NCBI GenBank assembly: GCA_028285265.1
Contig: JANQPX010000015.1
Location: 1-64,000 of the forward strand
Direction: 5' to 3'
DNA: 64,000 nt
DNA from: Geminicoccaceae bacterium
Lineage (GTDB): Bacteria > Pseudomonadota > Alphaproteobacteria > Geminicoccales > Geminicoccaceae
The position numbers and the translations under genes were made by a program. How positions within the stretch are numbered: the first letter of the stretch is position 1; each line of letters starts with the position of its first letter. Under the pieces are notes generated by a model. The model was not told the DNA's origin, made no database searches, and saw only the letters and a list, made by a program, of their open reading frames with translations. Below are positions 1-8,668 of this stretch, piece by piece.

Positions 1-801
1 TTCTGGATAGAGACCGAACCGATCCATGCTCCGCCCGATCATGGTCTGGGCTGCGCCAACCTCAGCTTGGCGAATGGCGCGCGTTGCTTCGACATCGACA
101 ATCACAGCGTTATCAGTGTCGACCAGATAGTTGGTGGCATAAGCGAAGAAAGCTGGACCACGCAGCGCGCCAGTCCATTGGGCTGCCGGATCTGATGGAG
201 AAATGTATTTTGGCTTAACCTCGCTTGCGGCGCCGAAGGCCGCATCGTCAAGCCTTGCCACATAATCCTTAACGGCTTGCTTGGCGTCAGGCGGGATATC
301 CGCAGGATCCCATTCCTTGCCAGGAATGGAGCGCTGCTTGTTCGCATCAGCTTGGATCAGACTGGCATCAACAGCAAAACCTTCACCACCAACCAGTCCT
401 TCGTCGATACAGCGTTGCACAACACTTTCAAAAACTAGGCGGAAGAGATCGCTCTCACGGAAGCGGCCGTGGCGGTTCTTCGAAAACGTGGATTGATCCG
501 GTACCTTGCCGTAGAGATCCAGCCGGCAGAACCAGCGGAAGGCGAGGTTTAGATGAACGTCCTCGCACAATCGACGCTCAGAGCGGATGCCATAGCAGTA
601 GCCAATGATCAGCATGCGGATCATCAACTCCGGATCCACGGAAGGCCGACCAATCTGACTGTAAAACGGCTTCACATCCTGACGAGTACGCTCAAGGTCA
701 ACAAAGACATCGATCTTGCGAAGGAGGTGATCGGCAGGCACATGATCGTCGAGACGAAAGTCATAAAATAGCTGTTCAGGCTCAGCCTGCCTGCCCATCA
801 T
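1..801 (-). CDS. IS1182-like transposase, N-terminal part (cut by window start)
   Basis: This is a DDE transposase of the IS1182/IS5-like group. The reading frame opens at an ATG at 801, preceded by GGAGG at about 811-815, and stays open to the window edge, so the C-terminus and the last acidic residue lie outside. It shows the N-terminal DUF772-like block (GRPSVDPELMIRML, then SERRLCEDVHLNLAFRWFC), the segment PDQSTFSKNRHGRF, and the first catalytic aspartate in GFAVDASLIQADA. A second conserved block lies at YLVDTDNAVIVDVEATRA. It probably marks the edge of an inserted element next to the conflict cluster. No frameshift is visible in the part present. Family assignment is from recalled motifs. 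Confidence 0.85.
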   Translation of the reverse strand, partial: MMGRQAEPEQLFYDFRLDDHVPADHLLRKIDVFVDLERTRQDVKPFYSQIGRPSVDPELMIRMLIIGYCYGIRSERRLCEDVHLNLAFRWFCRLDLYGKVPDQSTFSKNRHGRFRESDLFRLVFESVVQRCIDEGLVGGEGFAVDASLIQADANKQRSIPGKEWDPADIPPDAKQAVKDYVARLDDAAFGAASEVKPKYISPSDPAAQWTGALRGPAFFAYATNYLVDTDNAVIVDVEATRAIRQAEVGAAQTMIGRSMDRFGLYPE

Positions 802-1029
802 CGAAACGTCCTCCTACTCACTTCGTTGAGCAGAACGAATCACGTCACCTAACAACAGTCAACAACCGCCTTTTTCATCAAAATCTGCCAGGATCGGCCA
901 AAAGGAAAAGTTTCCGCATTAACGGTATCCTACTTTTCACTTGTAAGGATGCATGCATACTGAAATAGCGAATCCCTGAGAAACGATACACGTTCTATGC
1001 AGCCTAATTCCCATTTGAATTCGGCCGTC
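802..1029. other. IS end and spacer to the TIR-STAND gene
   Basis: This holds the leader of the transposase and the downstream side of the TIR-STAND gene. The insertion sequence terminus should lie here, but the opposite end is outside the window, so the inverted repeat cannot be paired. I see no convincing factor-independent terminator for the TIR-STAND gene. Confidence 0.4.
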
Positions 1030-4000
1030 TCACTGCGAGGCAGCAGCATCCTCTGAATTCGACCAGTTATCACAGGTTGCCTTCCAAGGCTCCTTACCGA
1101 GATAAGTCTGCCACTCGTTTCGCGTCAGATTCTTGCCAACCCTCGTGCACAACAAATCGACTACCATATCCGGATGATGCAGCAGGCGGACCGTGTTTAA
1201 GCTAACTGTAGCAAGGGTTTTATCATCGGGGTTGACGGCGACTGCACTAACACGATCGCCGTGATCAATGCGGGCGATTTCCTGACCGGTCGTGGCATCG
1301 ATAAGGCGTGCGGTGTTGTCGAAGCTGGCTGTAGCGATGCTTTCACCATCGGAAGAAAAGGCGATGTCCTGAACAGCTGCAACGTGATCGATGCGGGCGA
1401 TTTCCTGACCGGTCTTAGCATCGATGAGGCGGGCGTCGCCAGTGGTACCACCGCCGGCCGTGGCGAGGATGGTGCCATCGGGAGCGAAAGCAACGTCCTC
1501 AACAGGTACGCTGTGTTCGATGCGAGCAACTTCCTGGCCAGTCCTGGCGTCAATTAGGCGGACATCGCCGGCGCTGAAGCCACCAATTCTTGCGCCGCCA
1601 CTCGCGGTGGTGACTGTTTCTCCATCGGGAGCGAAGGCAACAGCATTTACACGATCGCTGTAATCGATGTGGGCGATTTTCCTGCCGGTTTTTGCGTCAA
1701 GGAGGAGAACGTCGCCGGTGGTTTCGAAGTTGATGTGGAGTTGCGAGCTAGCGATAGCGATAGCCTCGCCATCAGGTGCGAAAGCGATCGCATTTGTGGG
1801 AAATTCGTCGGTAGTTCCAGGACCTCCGTGATCGACCCGCGCGATGTCCTGGCCGGTCTTGACGTCGACGAGGCGAATGTTGCCGGCGCTGCCAGAGTCG
1901 CCGCTGCTCGCGGTGACGAGAGTGTTGCCATCGGGGGAGAAGGCAACGTCTTGCACAGGTGCGTCGTGATCGATCCGCGCGATATCCTGGCCGGTCTTGA
2001 CGTCGAAGAGACGCGCAGTGTTGTCGAAGCTGGCGGTAGCAAGGGTGTCACCATCGGGGGAGAAGGCCACAGCATTCACACGATCGCCGTGTTCGATGCG
2101 GGCGATTTCCCGGCCAGTATTGGCGTTTATGAGACGGGTGGTGTTGTCGGCGCTGGCAGTGGCGAGGATGGTGCCATCAGGGGAGAAGGCAATGTCCTGT
2201 ACAGGCGCGCCGTGATCGATGCGAGCGATCTCATGGGCGGGCTTGGTATCCATAAGACTGGCGCCGCCGTTGCCGATATACAGGCCCATACTGCCGCTGG
2301 CCGAAGCGAGGGTGTTGCCATCCGGTGAGAAGGCGACGGCACTCACAAAATCACCGTGATCGAAGCGAGCGATCTCCTGGCCAGTCTTGGCATCGATAAG
2401 GCGGACGTCGCCTTTGTCGGGACTCAGGTTGCCGGATTTGCCAGTGGCAGTGGCGAGGATGGTGCCATCGGAGGAGAATGCGACGTCCTGTACAGGTCCG
2501 CTGTGATCGATGTGCGCGATCTCTTTGCCAGTCTCTGCGTCGATGAGGCGGACGGTGCTATCGGAGCTGGCGGTAGCAAGGGTCTCACCATTAGGGGAGA
2601 AGGCGATGACATTTACATGAAGTCCGTGGTCGATGCGAGCGATTTCCTGACCAGTCTTGACGTCGATCAGGCGGGCATCCCCAGCGGTGCCACTTCTCAG
2701 GTCGCTGCCGCCACTAGCGGTGGCGAAGGTTTTACCATCGGGCGCGAAGGCGATGTCATGCACAGGTACACCGTGATCGATGCGAGCGATTTCCTGACCA
2801 GTCTTGACGTCGATCAGGCGGGCATCCCCAGTGGTGCCGGCGCCGCTGGCAGTGGCTAGGATGCTGCCATCAGGTGCGAAGGCGACGGCATTTACGCGAT
2901 TGCCGTGATCAATGCGGGCGATTTCCTGACCGGTCGTGGCGTCGATAAGGCGGGCGTCGCCACTGCCAATGATTCTGAGCGCGGCGAAGTCTGTCTTGCC
3001 GCTGGCGGTGGCGAGGGTTTTGCCATCGGGCGCGAAGGCGACGTCATACACAGGTGCGCCGTGGTCGATGCGAGCGATTTCCTGAAGGGTCTTGACGTCG
3101 ATCAGGCGGGCATCCCCAGCGGTGCCACTTCTCAGGTAGCTGCCGCCACTAGCGGTGGCAAAGGTTTTGCCATCGGGCGCGAAGGCGACGTCATGCACAT
3201 CCGCACCGTGGTCGAAGCGGGCTATTTCCTGACGGCTCTTGACGTCGATCAGGCGGGCATCCCCAGCGGCGCCAGTTATCACGTTCCCGATACTGGCGGT
3301 GGCGAGGGTTTTGCCATCGGGCGCGAAAGCTACGTCATGCACAGCAGCACCGTGGTCGAAGCGGGCGACCGGAAGAGAACGAAGCAGGCGCTCAGCCGTG
3401 GCGTAGGCTTCCGGTGTCGAGGCGCGCTGCCAAGCCTCGCGCGCGAACACTGCAGCTTTCTCGATCAGATCAGAGGAGTTACCGTTTTCGGCCATCCACA
3501 AGGCTCGAACTCCCAGTTGGCGTCCTAGGGCGATCTGCCTTTGGCGTTCGGCTTCCTCAGCTCGCCGATCGGCCTTTGTCATCTGGTTCCATGCAATCAA
3601 TCCTGCGACGCCGGATACAATCGCCAGCGAAGCCGCTATAGCTGCGCCGATCTTGGTCCGTCTCGCAGTTCTCTTTTGCTCCGCTGCGATTTGCTCAGCG
3701 TCCTTAATTCGTCGTTCCTGTTCCTCCTTTTTGGCCCTTTCGCGTGCCAGCTGGGTGGATTGACAAGCGTCGAGATAAGCCTTTTCGTCTTCGCCTAGCG
3801 CAAAGCGTTGGTCGCGTGCCAGCTCAAGGGCATCGGCAAGGCGTCCGTCGCGATGGGCGAGCAGATCGTCTTGGTAGCCGCTCTCTTTCCATTCTGCAGC
3901 ATTGCGGTGGAGCGATTCGAGCAGGCGAAGCTTGTCCTGATCATCTTCAAGCCAAGTTGTGAGCACCGGCCACGTGCGCAACAGTGCTTCGTGGGCCACT

Positions 4001-5538
4001 TCGATCGTCTCCCGGGCATCCTGATCACGGCCTGTGATGAGTAGCCGCGCATCGACAAATCGCGTTAGCAAAGGTATGGCGCAAGCTGGCATCTCGTCGA
4101 GATAAGCACGACGCCGCGCAACTTTACCCTCGGCATTCACACGCACCATCGTAGGCACAAATGCGGCGTGCAGCTGCCTCAGCTCGTTCTCGGTTCGTCG
4201 CGGTGCATCTAAGGCTTCGGCGGCGGCGGTGCGAACCGCCCCGTCAAGACCGCCAAGCCTGTCGTACTCCTCGAGTTGGAAGTGATTGTCTGCTCGGATC
4301 ACCTCGTCGTCCCACATGCGACGCAAAGTGAAGGCGAGCAGCGGCAGCGCGTCGCGCGTGCCAGTATCTTGGACCATCTGGTCGACAAGTTCCTCGTCGA
4401 TATCGAGCCCAATGAGTCCAGTAGGACCACGAATGATCTCTCGAAAGCGTTCCTCCGGCAGTGGATCGATTGTAACTTCCTGATAGGCGAACAGATCAGA
4501 GTAGCCACGGTCGTCCAAGAAAGGATGTGTCTGAAAAGTCCCGAGGAAGTCTGAGCGCAGCGTGGCCAACGCCATAAGCTGCCGGTCAGATCGCTCCAGC
4601 GCGGCTCGCAGAAGACCCAGGAAGCGTCCAGCTTGCACCTTATCGCTGTAGCCGAAAAGCTCCTCGGCCTGATCGATGGTAATTAAGACTGTCGCATCAC
4701 GTTGCTTTGTAGCACGCTGAAGGTCACGAACCAACTCGAGCAAACTGTCGCCATCCGGAGGAAACTTGTCAGCGGCATCGGCGAGCTTTTGTCGAATCTG
4801 GTTAAGGGGCCGCGCCTGCTCATTCGCTGTGAAGGCATCCGCCAATGACCAGGCCAGCTCGTCCAGTGGATTCTCTTGGGGACGAAATGGCGGCAGTGGA
4901 AGCCAACTATCACGATTGCGCTTGAGGCGTGGCAAAACGCCGGCTCGGGCGATCGAGGACTTACCACTGCCTGAAGCACCAAGAAGAAGTGCGAAGCGCG
5001 GCGCCCCACGGCCCTGGCGCCTAAGGCTGTTGAGCTTCTCGATACTGGCTGTGATTTCGGGGCCACGACCAAAAAAGATCGCTGCATCGTCTTCCTGAAA
5101 TGCCATCAGGCCCGGATAGGGTGATCGCTCATTGTCCCAGTTGAAAATCTCACTGAGCCTGCTCTCGAGGCGTTGTTCTCCTTCGCTACGATTATTTGTC
5201 GTAAGATCGATTTGTTGGGTGTCGCCGAGCACGCCATTCGTCTCACAGAGTTCGATCTTGACTGGAACGATCAGCTTTCCAATGGCGCGGGCGTGGACAA
5301 CCTCAGCGAAGCACCACTTGGAAGAAAGCCAGTTCAAAGTCAAAAGCGGCAGGACAACTTGACACTGTCTCAGGCGGTCGTAGAGCGTCTCCTCCCACTT
5401 GGCACCACCTTCGATACCGGCTTCTGGGTGAAAATCGAGAAAGACATGGTGCTTACGCGGTTCGGCCTCGAGCCAGGCTTTCATACGCTCGGCAGCGTCA
5501 TTGTCCTTGCTGCTATGGCTAATGAAGATCGTGGTCAT
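1030..5538 (-). CDS. TIR - STAND ATPase - transmembrane - WD40 repeat protein
   Basis: This 1502-residue protein has the layout of a bacterial STAND immune sensor. Residues 1-135 are a TIR domain (starts TTIFISHSSKD; the motif SSKWCFAEV puts a candidate NADase glutamate at E79). Residues 138-560 are an nSTAND-type ATPase: PYPGLMAFQEDDAAIFFGR, Walker A GASGSGKSS at 187-195, Walker B VLITIDQAEEL at 284-294. A charged helix is followed by one hydrophobic segment near 630-652. About 16 WD40-like units fill 729-1454 (consensus DHGxxVxDVAFAPDGKTLATAS). The start at 5538 has GGGAAG seven bases upstream and overlaps the TGA of an upstream remnant frame as ATGA. By analogy with TIR-STAND proteins, ligand sensing by the WD40 part would trigger NAD+ depletion by TIR; that role is inferred. 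Domain calls are strong, the target is unknown. Confidence 0.9.
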   Translation of the reverse strand: MTTIFISHSSKDNDAAERMKAWLEAEPRKHHVFLDFHPEAGIEGGAKWEETLYDRLRQCQVVLPLLTLNWLSSKWCFAEVVHARAIGKLIVPVKIELCETNGVLGDTQQIDLTTNNRSEGEQRLESRLSEIFNWDNERSPYPGLMAFQEDDAAIFFGRGPEITASIEKLNSLRRQGRGAPRFALLLGASGSGKSSIARAGVLPRLKRNRDSWLPLPPFRPQENPLDELAWSLADAFTANEQARPLNQIRQKLADAADKFPPDGDSLLELVRDLQRATKQRDATVLITIDQAEELFGYSDKVQAGRFLGLLRAALERSDRQLMALATLRSDFLGTFQTHPFLDDRGYSDLFAYQEVTIDPLPEERFREIIRGPTGLIGLDIDEELVDQMVQDTGTRDALPLLAFTLRRMWDDEVIRADNHFQLEEYDRLGGLDGAVRTAAAEALDAPRRTENELRQLHAAFVPTMVRVNAEGKVARRRAYLDEMPACAIPLLTRFVDARLLITGRDQDARETIEVAHEALLRTWPVLTTWLEDDQDKLRLLESLHRNAAEWKESGYQDDLLAHRDGRLADALELARDQRFALGEDEKAYLDACQSTQLARERAKKEEQERRIKDAEQIAAEQKRTARRTKIGAAIAASLAIVSGVAGLIAWNQMTKADRRAEEAERQRQIALGRQLGVRALWMAENGNSSDLIEKAAVFAREAWQRASTPEAYATAERLLRSLPVARFDHGAAVHDVAFAPDGKTLATASIGNVITGAAGDARLIDVKSRQEIARFDHGADVHDVAFAPDGKTFATASGGSYLRSGTAGDARLIDVKTLQEIARIDHGAPVYDVAFAPDGKTLATASGKTDFAALRIIGSGDARLIDATTGQEIARIDHGNRVNAVAFAPDGSILATASGAGTTGDARLIDVKTGQEIARIDHGVPVHDIAFAPDGKTFATASGGSDLRSGTAGDARLIDVKTGQEIARIDHGLHVNVIAFSPNGETLATASSDSTVRLIDAETGKEIAHIDHSGPVQDVAFSSDGTILATATGKSGNLSPDKGDVRLIDAKTGQEIARFDHGDFVSAVAFSPDGNTLASASGSMGLYIGNGGASLMDTKPAHEIARIDHGAPVQDIAFSPDGTILATASADNTTRLINANTGREIARIEHGDRVNAVAFSPDGDTLATASFDNTARLFDVKTGQDIARIDHDAPVQDVAFSPDGNTLVTASSGDSGSAGNIRLVDVKTGQDIARVDHGGPGTTDEFPTNAIAFAPDGEAIAIASSQLHINFETTGDVLLLDAKTGRKIAHIDYSDRVNAVAFAPDGETVTTASGGARIGGFSAGDVRLIDARTGQEVARIEHSVPVEDVAFAPDGTILATAGGGTTGDARLIDAKTGQEIARIDHVAAVQDIAFSSDGESIATASFDNTARLIDATTGQEIARIDHGDRVSAVAVNPDDKTLATVSLNTVRLLHHPDMVVDLLCTRVGKNLTRNEWQTYLGKEPWKATCDNWSNSEDAAASQ
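1170..3360 (-). repeat. Tandem WD40-coding repeats (about 16 units)
   Basis: The 3' half of the TIR-STAND gene is built of about 16 units of 40-56 codons. Some are nearly identical at DNA level: 2661-2764 and 3096-3199 match at 100 of 104 bases, 435 bases apart. Units fall into two kinds, one with PVxD(V/I)AF and one with RVNAVAF, which largely alternate. Length differences sit mainly in one loop after ATASG. This indicates recent internal duplication or conversion. Confidence 0.85.
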
Positions 5539-5717
5539 TCAAATTCTTCCCGCCTTCGAGGGCGTGCAGCCAGAAGTGCTTGCTTTACTAGCTCCCCTGT
5601 CGGTGGCCGCCGACCATCTCCAATGGTATAGTTGATTGCCGGTAGAGGTAAATCACAGAGTTTCGTCAGATACTCCGCGATCTCGTACGACCGTCGCTTC
5701 CTATCTCCAGCATTATG
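5535..5717 (-). pseudogene. Remnant 3' end of a gene upstream of the TIR-STAND gene
   Basis: An open frame of 60 codons runs from an in-frame TAA (5718-5720) to a TGA at 5535-5537. The TGA overlaps the ATG of the TIR-STAND gene (ATGA), a typical coupled arrangement. It has no ATG, GTG or TTG start. The peptide looks like real protein (YEIAEYLTKLCDLPLPAINY, then IGDGRRPPTGELVKQALLAA, ending RRREEFE). It lies directly beside IS66/IS6 debris, so I infer that insertion removed the 5' part of a gene formerly co-transcribed with the sensor. The family is not recognised; a small adaptor domain such as an effector-associated domain is possible but not shown. Confidence 0.45.
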
Positions 5718-5840
5718 TTAGAATTGGTTTAGAAGAGGCCCTACCTCCAACTTCAATACCCGATATTCCATAACACTAGGATGTCGCATTTCAAGTCTGG
5801 ACCCGAGCCAGAGCGCAAGCATCAACGTCTGGACCAACGA

Positions 5841-6167
5841 TCACACGCCGATCATCGCAAGAATGACTCCCATCTTCCCAGTATTGATTGCCGTCGGGGG
5901 TAGAGGTTCCTCCCGGATGACGGCCGGAAGCAAACCAGGTTCATCCGCATCACCAAGACCACCGTTACGGTAAAGCCGCCGCCAATTGAAAAGCAGGGCG
6001 TTGGTGATCCCATAACGACGTGCCGTGGCTGATGCCTGGCGATGACCCCGGCAGCTCTCCTCGACAATCCGGCGCTTCTCTTCAACCGTCCAACGACGGC
6101 GACGACCCGTATCGATGACATCCAAACGACAAACTTGAGGACTGTCTTTATGCATATCCATAAACAC
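5841..6167 (-). pseudogene. IS66 TnpA-like accessory protein, truncated
   Basis: The frame encodes a helix-turn-helix protein like the IS66 accessory protein TnpA (Transposase_8 type). Recognisable blocks are CRLDVIDTGRRRRWTVEEKR, RIVEESCRGHRQASATARRY and GITNALLFNWRRLYRNG. The usual C-terminal part is replaced by an unrelated tail after REEPLPPTA, and no TnpB or TnpC follows, so this is a fragment. It sits between the TIR-STAND and trypsin-lipase genes. Confidence 0.7.
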
Positions 6168-6221
6168 AGTCTCTACATAAAGATCATCTCGAAAAGGCGG
6201 TGCTCACCGGATGGGTACCCT

Positions 6222-6416
6222 TTAAGGACGTATCTTAGCAACGCACGGGCTTGGAAAAACGGCGGTACTCAATGGCCGCTTACGGCAGATATCGATGCCT
6301 CGCTCGAACAGGAGATCTTCGACGTGGCGCAAGGAGAGTGGGAATCGAATGTACATCATGACCGCGAGGCTGATGACCTCGGGTGACGTCTTGAAGTATC
6401 GGAATGGATTCTTCAT
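6222..6416 (-). pseudogene. IS6-family transposase, N-terminal remnant
   Basis: The first 46 residues match IS6 (IS26-like) transposases: MKNPFRYFKTSPEVISLAVM, then MYIRFPLSLRHVEDLLFERG and IDIC. After that the frame turns into unrelated sequence and stops, so the catalytic DDE core is missing. The element end is at about 6454-6473. Confidence 0.75.
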
Positions 6417-6453
6417 GCCCGGAGGCTATGAGGCACCAATTTGAAACTCAACC

Positions 6454-6473
6454 GATTTTCTTCTGACAGAGCC
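6454..6473. repeat. Probable IS6-family terminal inverted repeat
   Basis: On the minus strand this reads GGCTCTGTCAGAAGAAAATC, close to the GGCTCTGTTGCAAA-like ends of IS6 elements, about 40 bases upstream of the transposase remnant start. It lies about 12 bases from the trypsin-lipase stop codon. The partner repeat was not found. Confidence 0.5.
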
Positions 6474-6484
6474 CATCAGGACAT

Positions 6485-8647
6485 TCAGGTCTGACAAAGC
6501 CACGCTACGCGTGCGATATACCGTTCAATTGCATGATCAGCGACGCTTGGAAGCAGACCCTCGGTACCGATGCCTGCTTCCTCAGATGCCTTGATTTGTT
6601 GCTGTAGAGCTATGAACTGAGATTTGGTCAACATATCATCAGTTACGCGAACAGTCTCTCTGCTTGCTTTTAGCTCACCGTTACCATCAAAATGATATAA
6701 TGTACCGACGTGCGCATAAAGCGGCGGCACCTTTGGAACGACATCGTCGTCATTGACAAATCGAAACATCTTTCCCGAAAGCCTTTGTCGCATCGTCTCC
6801 TTGTATTTCTTGTTCCTGCCAACAGCCGGCTGGCCGAATGTATATACGCCATTAACTGGGTATTTTTCACTCCACACGCAGGCTGCAAGTGCAGCAATAG
6901 CGCCCCCGAGGCTATGTCCCGTCAAAAGAATTGGGCGGCTGGAGACCCTGTCGATCACATCGGTAACAACTGGTGCTGCTGCTTCGAAAGCGTTCCAAAA
7001 CCCCGCATGTACGCTTCCGATTTCTGTCGATGTCGATAGTGCATCGAGATTCGTCAGCCAGTCGCTCAATTCCTTTGTGCCTCTAAAGCTAACCACTATC
7101 GCACTGCCGGTCACCGCAACGAAACACTGTGTCCTATTGCGGTCGATAAAGCTGCAGCTGCTAAATCCCCAATGACTAATGGCACGCGCTTGGACCGAAA
7201 GCTTGTCATCGTATGCAAGCTGACTCGCCATTGCCAAAGCCAAGGTCGTTCTCCAGTTGAATGATGCTTCTCCGAGCGAGCTGATGTCAAATGTTGGCTC
7301 GGCCTCCAATTGCGGCCTACGCATTCCGAGCAGACCTTCATCACTCGGTGGGCTAGAGGTGGTTGTACTTCGCAGCTGCGGTTCCCCAAACGTCAAAGAT
7401 ATGTGCAACGGTATCGTCACATCCACCTCGCCGCGCGACTGAACTAACATTAGATCAGAAGTAGTTGTGGAAACGGATATTGTTTCTTTCGACCGAGTCT
7501 GGCGGGGATTGGGCGGCTCGGGCAATTCGTCCCAAAATGGCTGGTAGTCAGCACTAGGGGTTGCGGAAGCGACGAAGTTCACACCCGCCTGTACGACCCG
7601 CCCGTCGCGTGCAAGTTCGAACGAGGGAACAGCGAAGTTTGCATCAAGATAGACACCTGCGAAATGGAGACCCACAACCTCGCCTGACTCTATGTCGAGT
7701 AGTACAGATCCCGAATTTCCGCAGAGTGTGGAGCAATCATGAGTAACAGCATTTACTTGGCGTCCATAGCTTTCGTGAAGTCGCCTCTCTCTCAAGACAC
7801 CTGGCTGCAGTCTCTTGACATCGAATTGCTCGAAAATCCGCATCTGATCGTGATAGTCGTTATAAGGACTTTGAGCTGGGTAACCGATAATCACCATATA
7901 TCTTTCGTCTACGCCGCCCCTGAGTTCGTCAGTATCGGCAACGGAGAGTCTCAACGGAGATGTGGATTCGGGCAATCCTTCGACCTCGAGCAACGCCATG
8001 TCCCAATATGGATGAATCATTAGCGGTTTAACGATCCTCAGCGTGGCAGAGGCCGTTGATGCTTGCTCCTGCTTGAAGTCGACAAGCGCCGTCTGACCTT
8101 CCACAAAGACTAGGTGATCGCCACGGCCCGATACGAAGTTCGCTGCCACATGGCGGTTAGTCATCAGCAGACTCTTGCCGACGACGAAACCGGTTCCAGC
8201 GTATGGTAGACTAGGATGATTCGGAAGATCGATCCGGCCAACGGCCGGAATAGCTTCCTCAATACGCTTTCTCGCCGGCCCTTCAAGTATCTTATCCCAT
8301 GGTGCTGGTCCCCCACGGTAGGAATTATCGATCACGTATAGTGCCGGGCGATATCGTCGATGTATGATTGCCTCAAGTGCTTCGCATCTTTCATGATCGA
8401 TCGACTCTATGCCATTAGAAATGAGAGCATCGAGCGACTCAACGGCAAACTCCTCGTCTGAGGCATTCAGCGAATCCAGTGCTTCAGTAGCACTTGTTGG
8501 ACTCGAGGATTGCAGAACCTCACGCAGGTTTGCCGGGTCTGCGTCCGGAGCAATCTGCTTCAGCATCTTGGCCAAGCGACGAGTACGCTCTTGGTAGGAC
8601 ATTCTCATGTTGTTCATCCTTCCCGGTATTAATTGCTCACCAAGCAA
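6485..8647 (-). CDS. Trypsin-like protease - class 3 lipase fusion
   Basis: This protein of up to 720 residues joins two hydrolases. Residues 15-105 form an N-terminal helical region of unknown type. Residues 135-365 are a trypsin-like serine protease with the triad visible: H166 (LMTNRHVAA), D216 (YWDMALLEVE), S312 (LCGNSGSVLL). A linker leads to an alpha/beta-hydrolase lipase (460-715): FRGTKELSDWLTN, nucleophile elbow GHSLGGA with S579, acid in VNDDDVVP near 634, and histidine in VADHAIERY. No signal peptide is seen, so it likely acts in the cytoplasm. The best start may be the ATG at 8608 (MRMSYQER), which has AAGGA at fitting distance; 8647 is the longest frame. It follows the TPR gene by a short gap in the same operon. 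I infer a toxic effector in which protease and lipase activity are unleashed on infection. Confidence 0.85.
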   Translation of the reverse strand: MLGEQLIPGRMNNMRMSYQERTRRLAKMLKQIAPDADPANLREVLQSSSPTSATEALDSLNASDEEFAVESLDALISNGIESIDHERCEALEAIIHRRYRPALYVIDNSYRGGPAPWDKILEGPARKRIEEAIPAVGRIDLPNHPSLPYAGTGFVVGKSLLMTNRHVAANFVSGRGDHLVFVEGQTALVDFKQEQASTASATLRIVKPLMIHPYWDMALLEVEGLPESTSPLRLSVADTDELRGGVDERYMVIIGYPAQSPYNDYHDQMRIFEQFDVKRLQPGVLRERRLHESYGRQVNAVTHDCSTLCGNSGSVLLDIESGEVVGLHFAGVYLDANFAVPSFELARDGRVVQAGVNFVASATPSADYQPFWDELPEPPNPRQTRSKETISVSTTTSDLMLVQSRGEVDVTIPLHISLTFGEPQLRSTTTSSPPSDEGLLGMRRPQLEAEPTFDISSLGEASFNWRTTLALAMASQLAYDDKLSVQARAISHWGFSSCSFIDRNRTQCFVAVTGSAIVVSFRGTKELSDWLTNLDALSTSTEIGSVHAGFWNAFEAAAPVVTDVIDRVSSRPILLTGHSLGGAIAALAACVWSEKYPVNGVYTFGQPAVGRNKKYKETMRQRLSGKMFRFVNDDDVVPKVPPLYAHVGTLYHFDGNGELKASRETVRVTDDMLTKSQFIALQQQIKASEEAGIGTEGLLPSVADHAIERYIARVAWLCQT

Positions 8648-8668
8648 CGAGGGATGAAAAGATCTCCT

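Noticed and set aside
1197..2342. Other minus-strand frames inside the WD40 region
   Set aside because: Out-of-frame shadows of the 1502-residue gene.
1261..3528. Long plus-strand frames opposite the WD40 repeats
   Set aside because: They are antisense shadows of the repeat array with no start signals; their regularity only mirrors the repeats.
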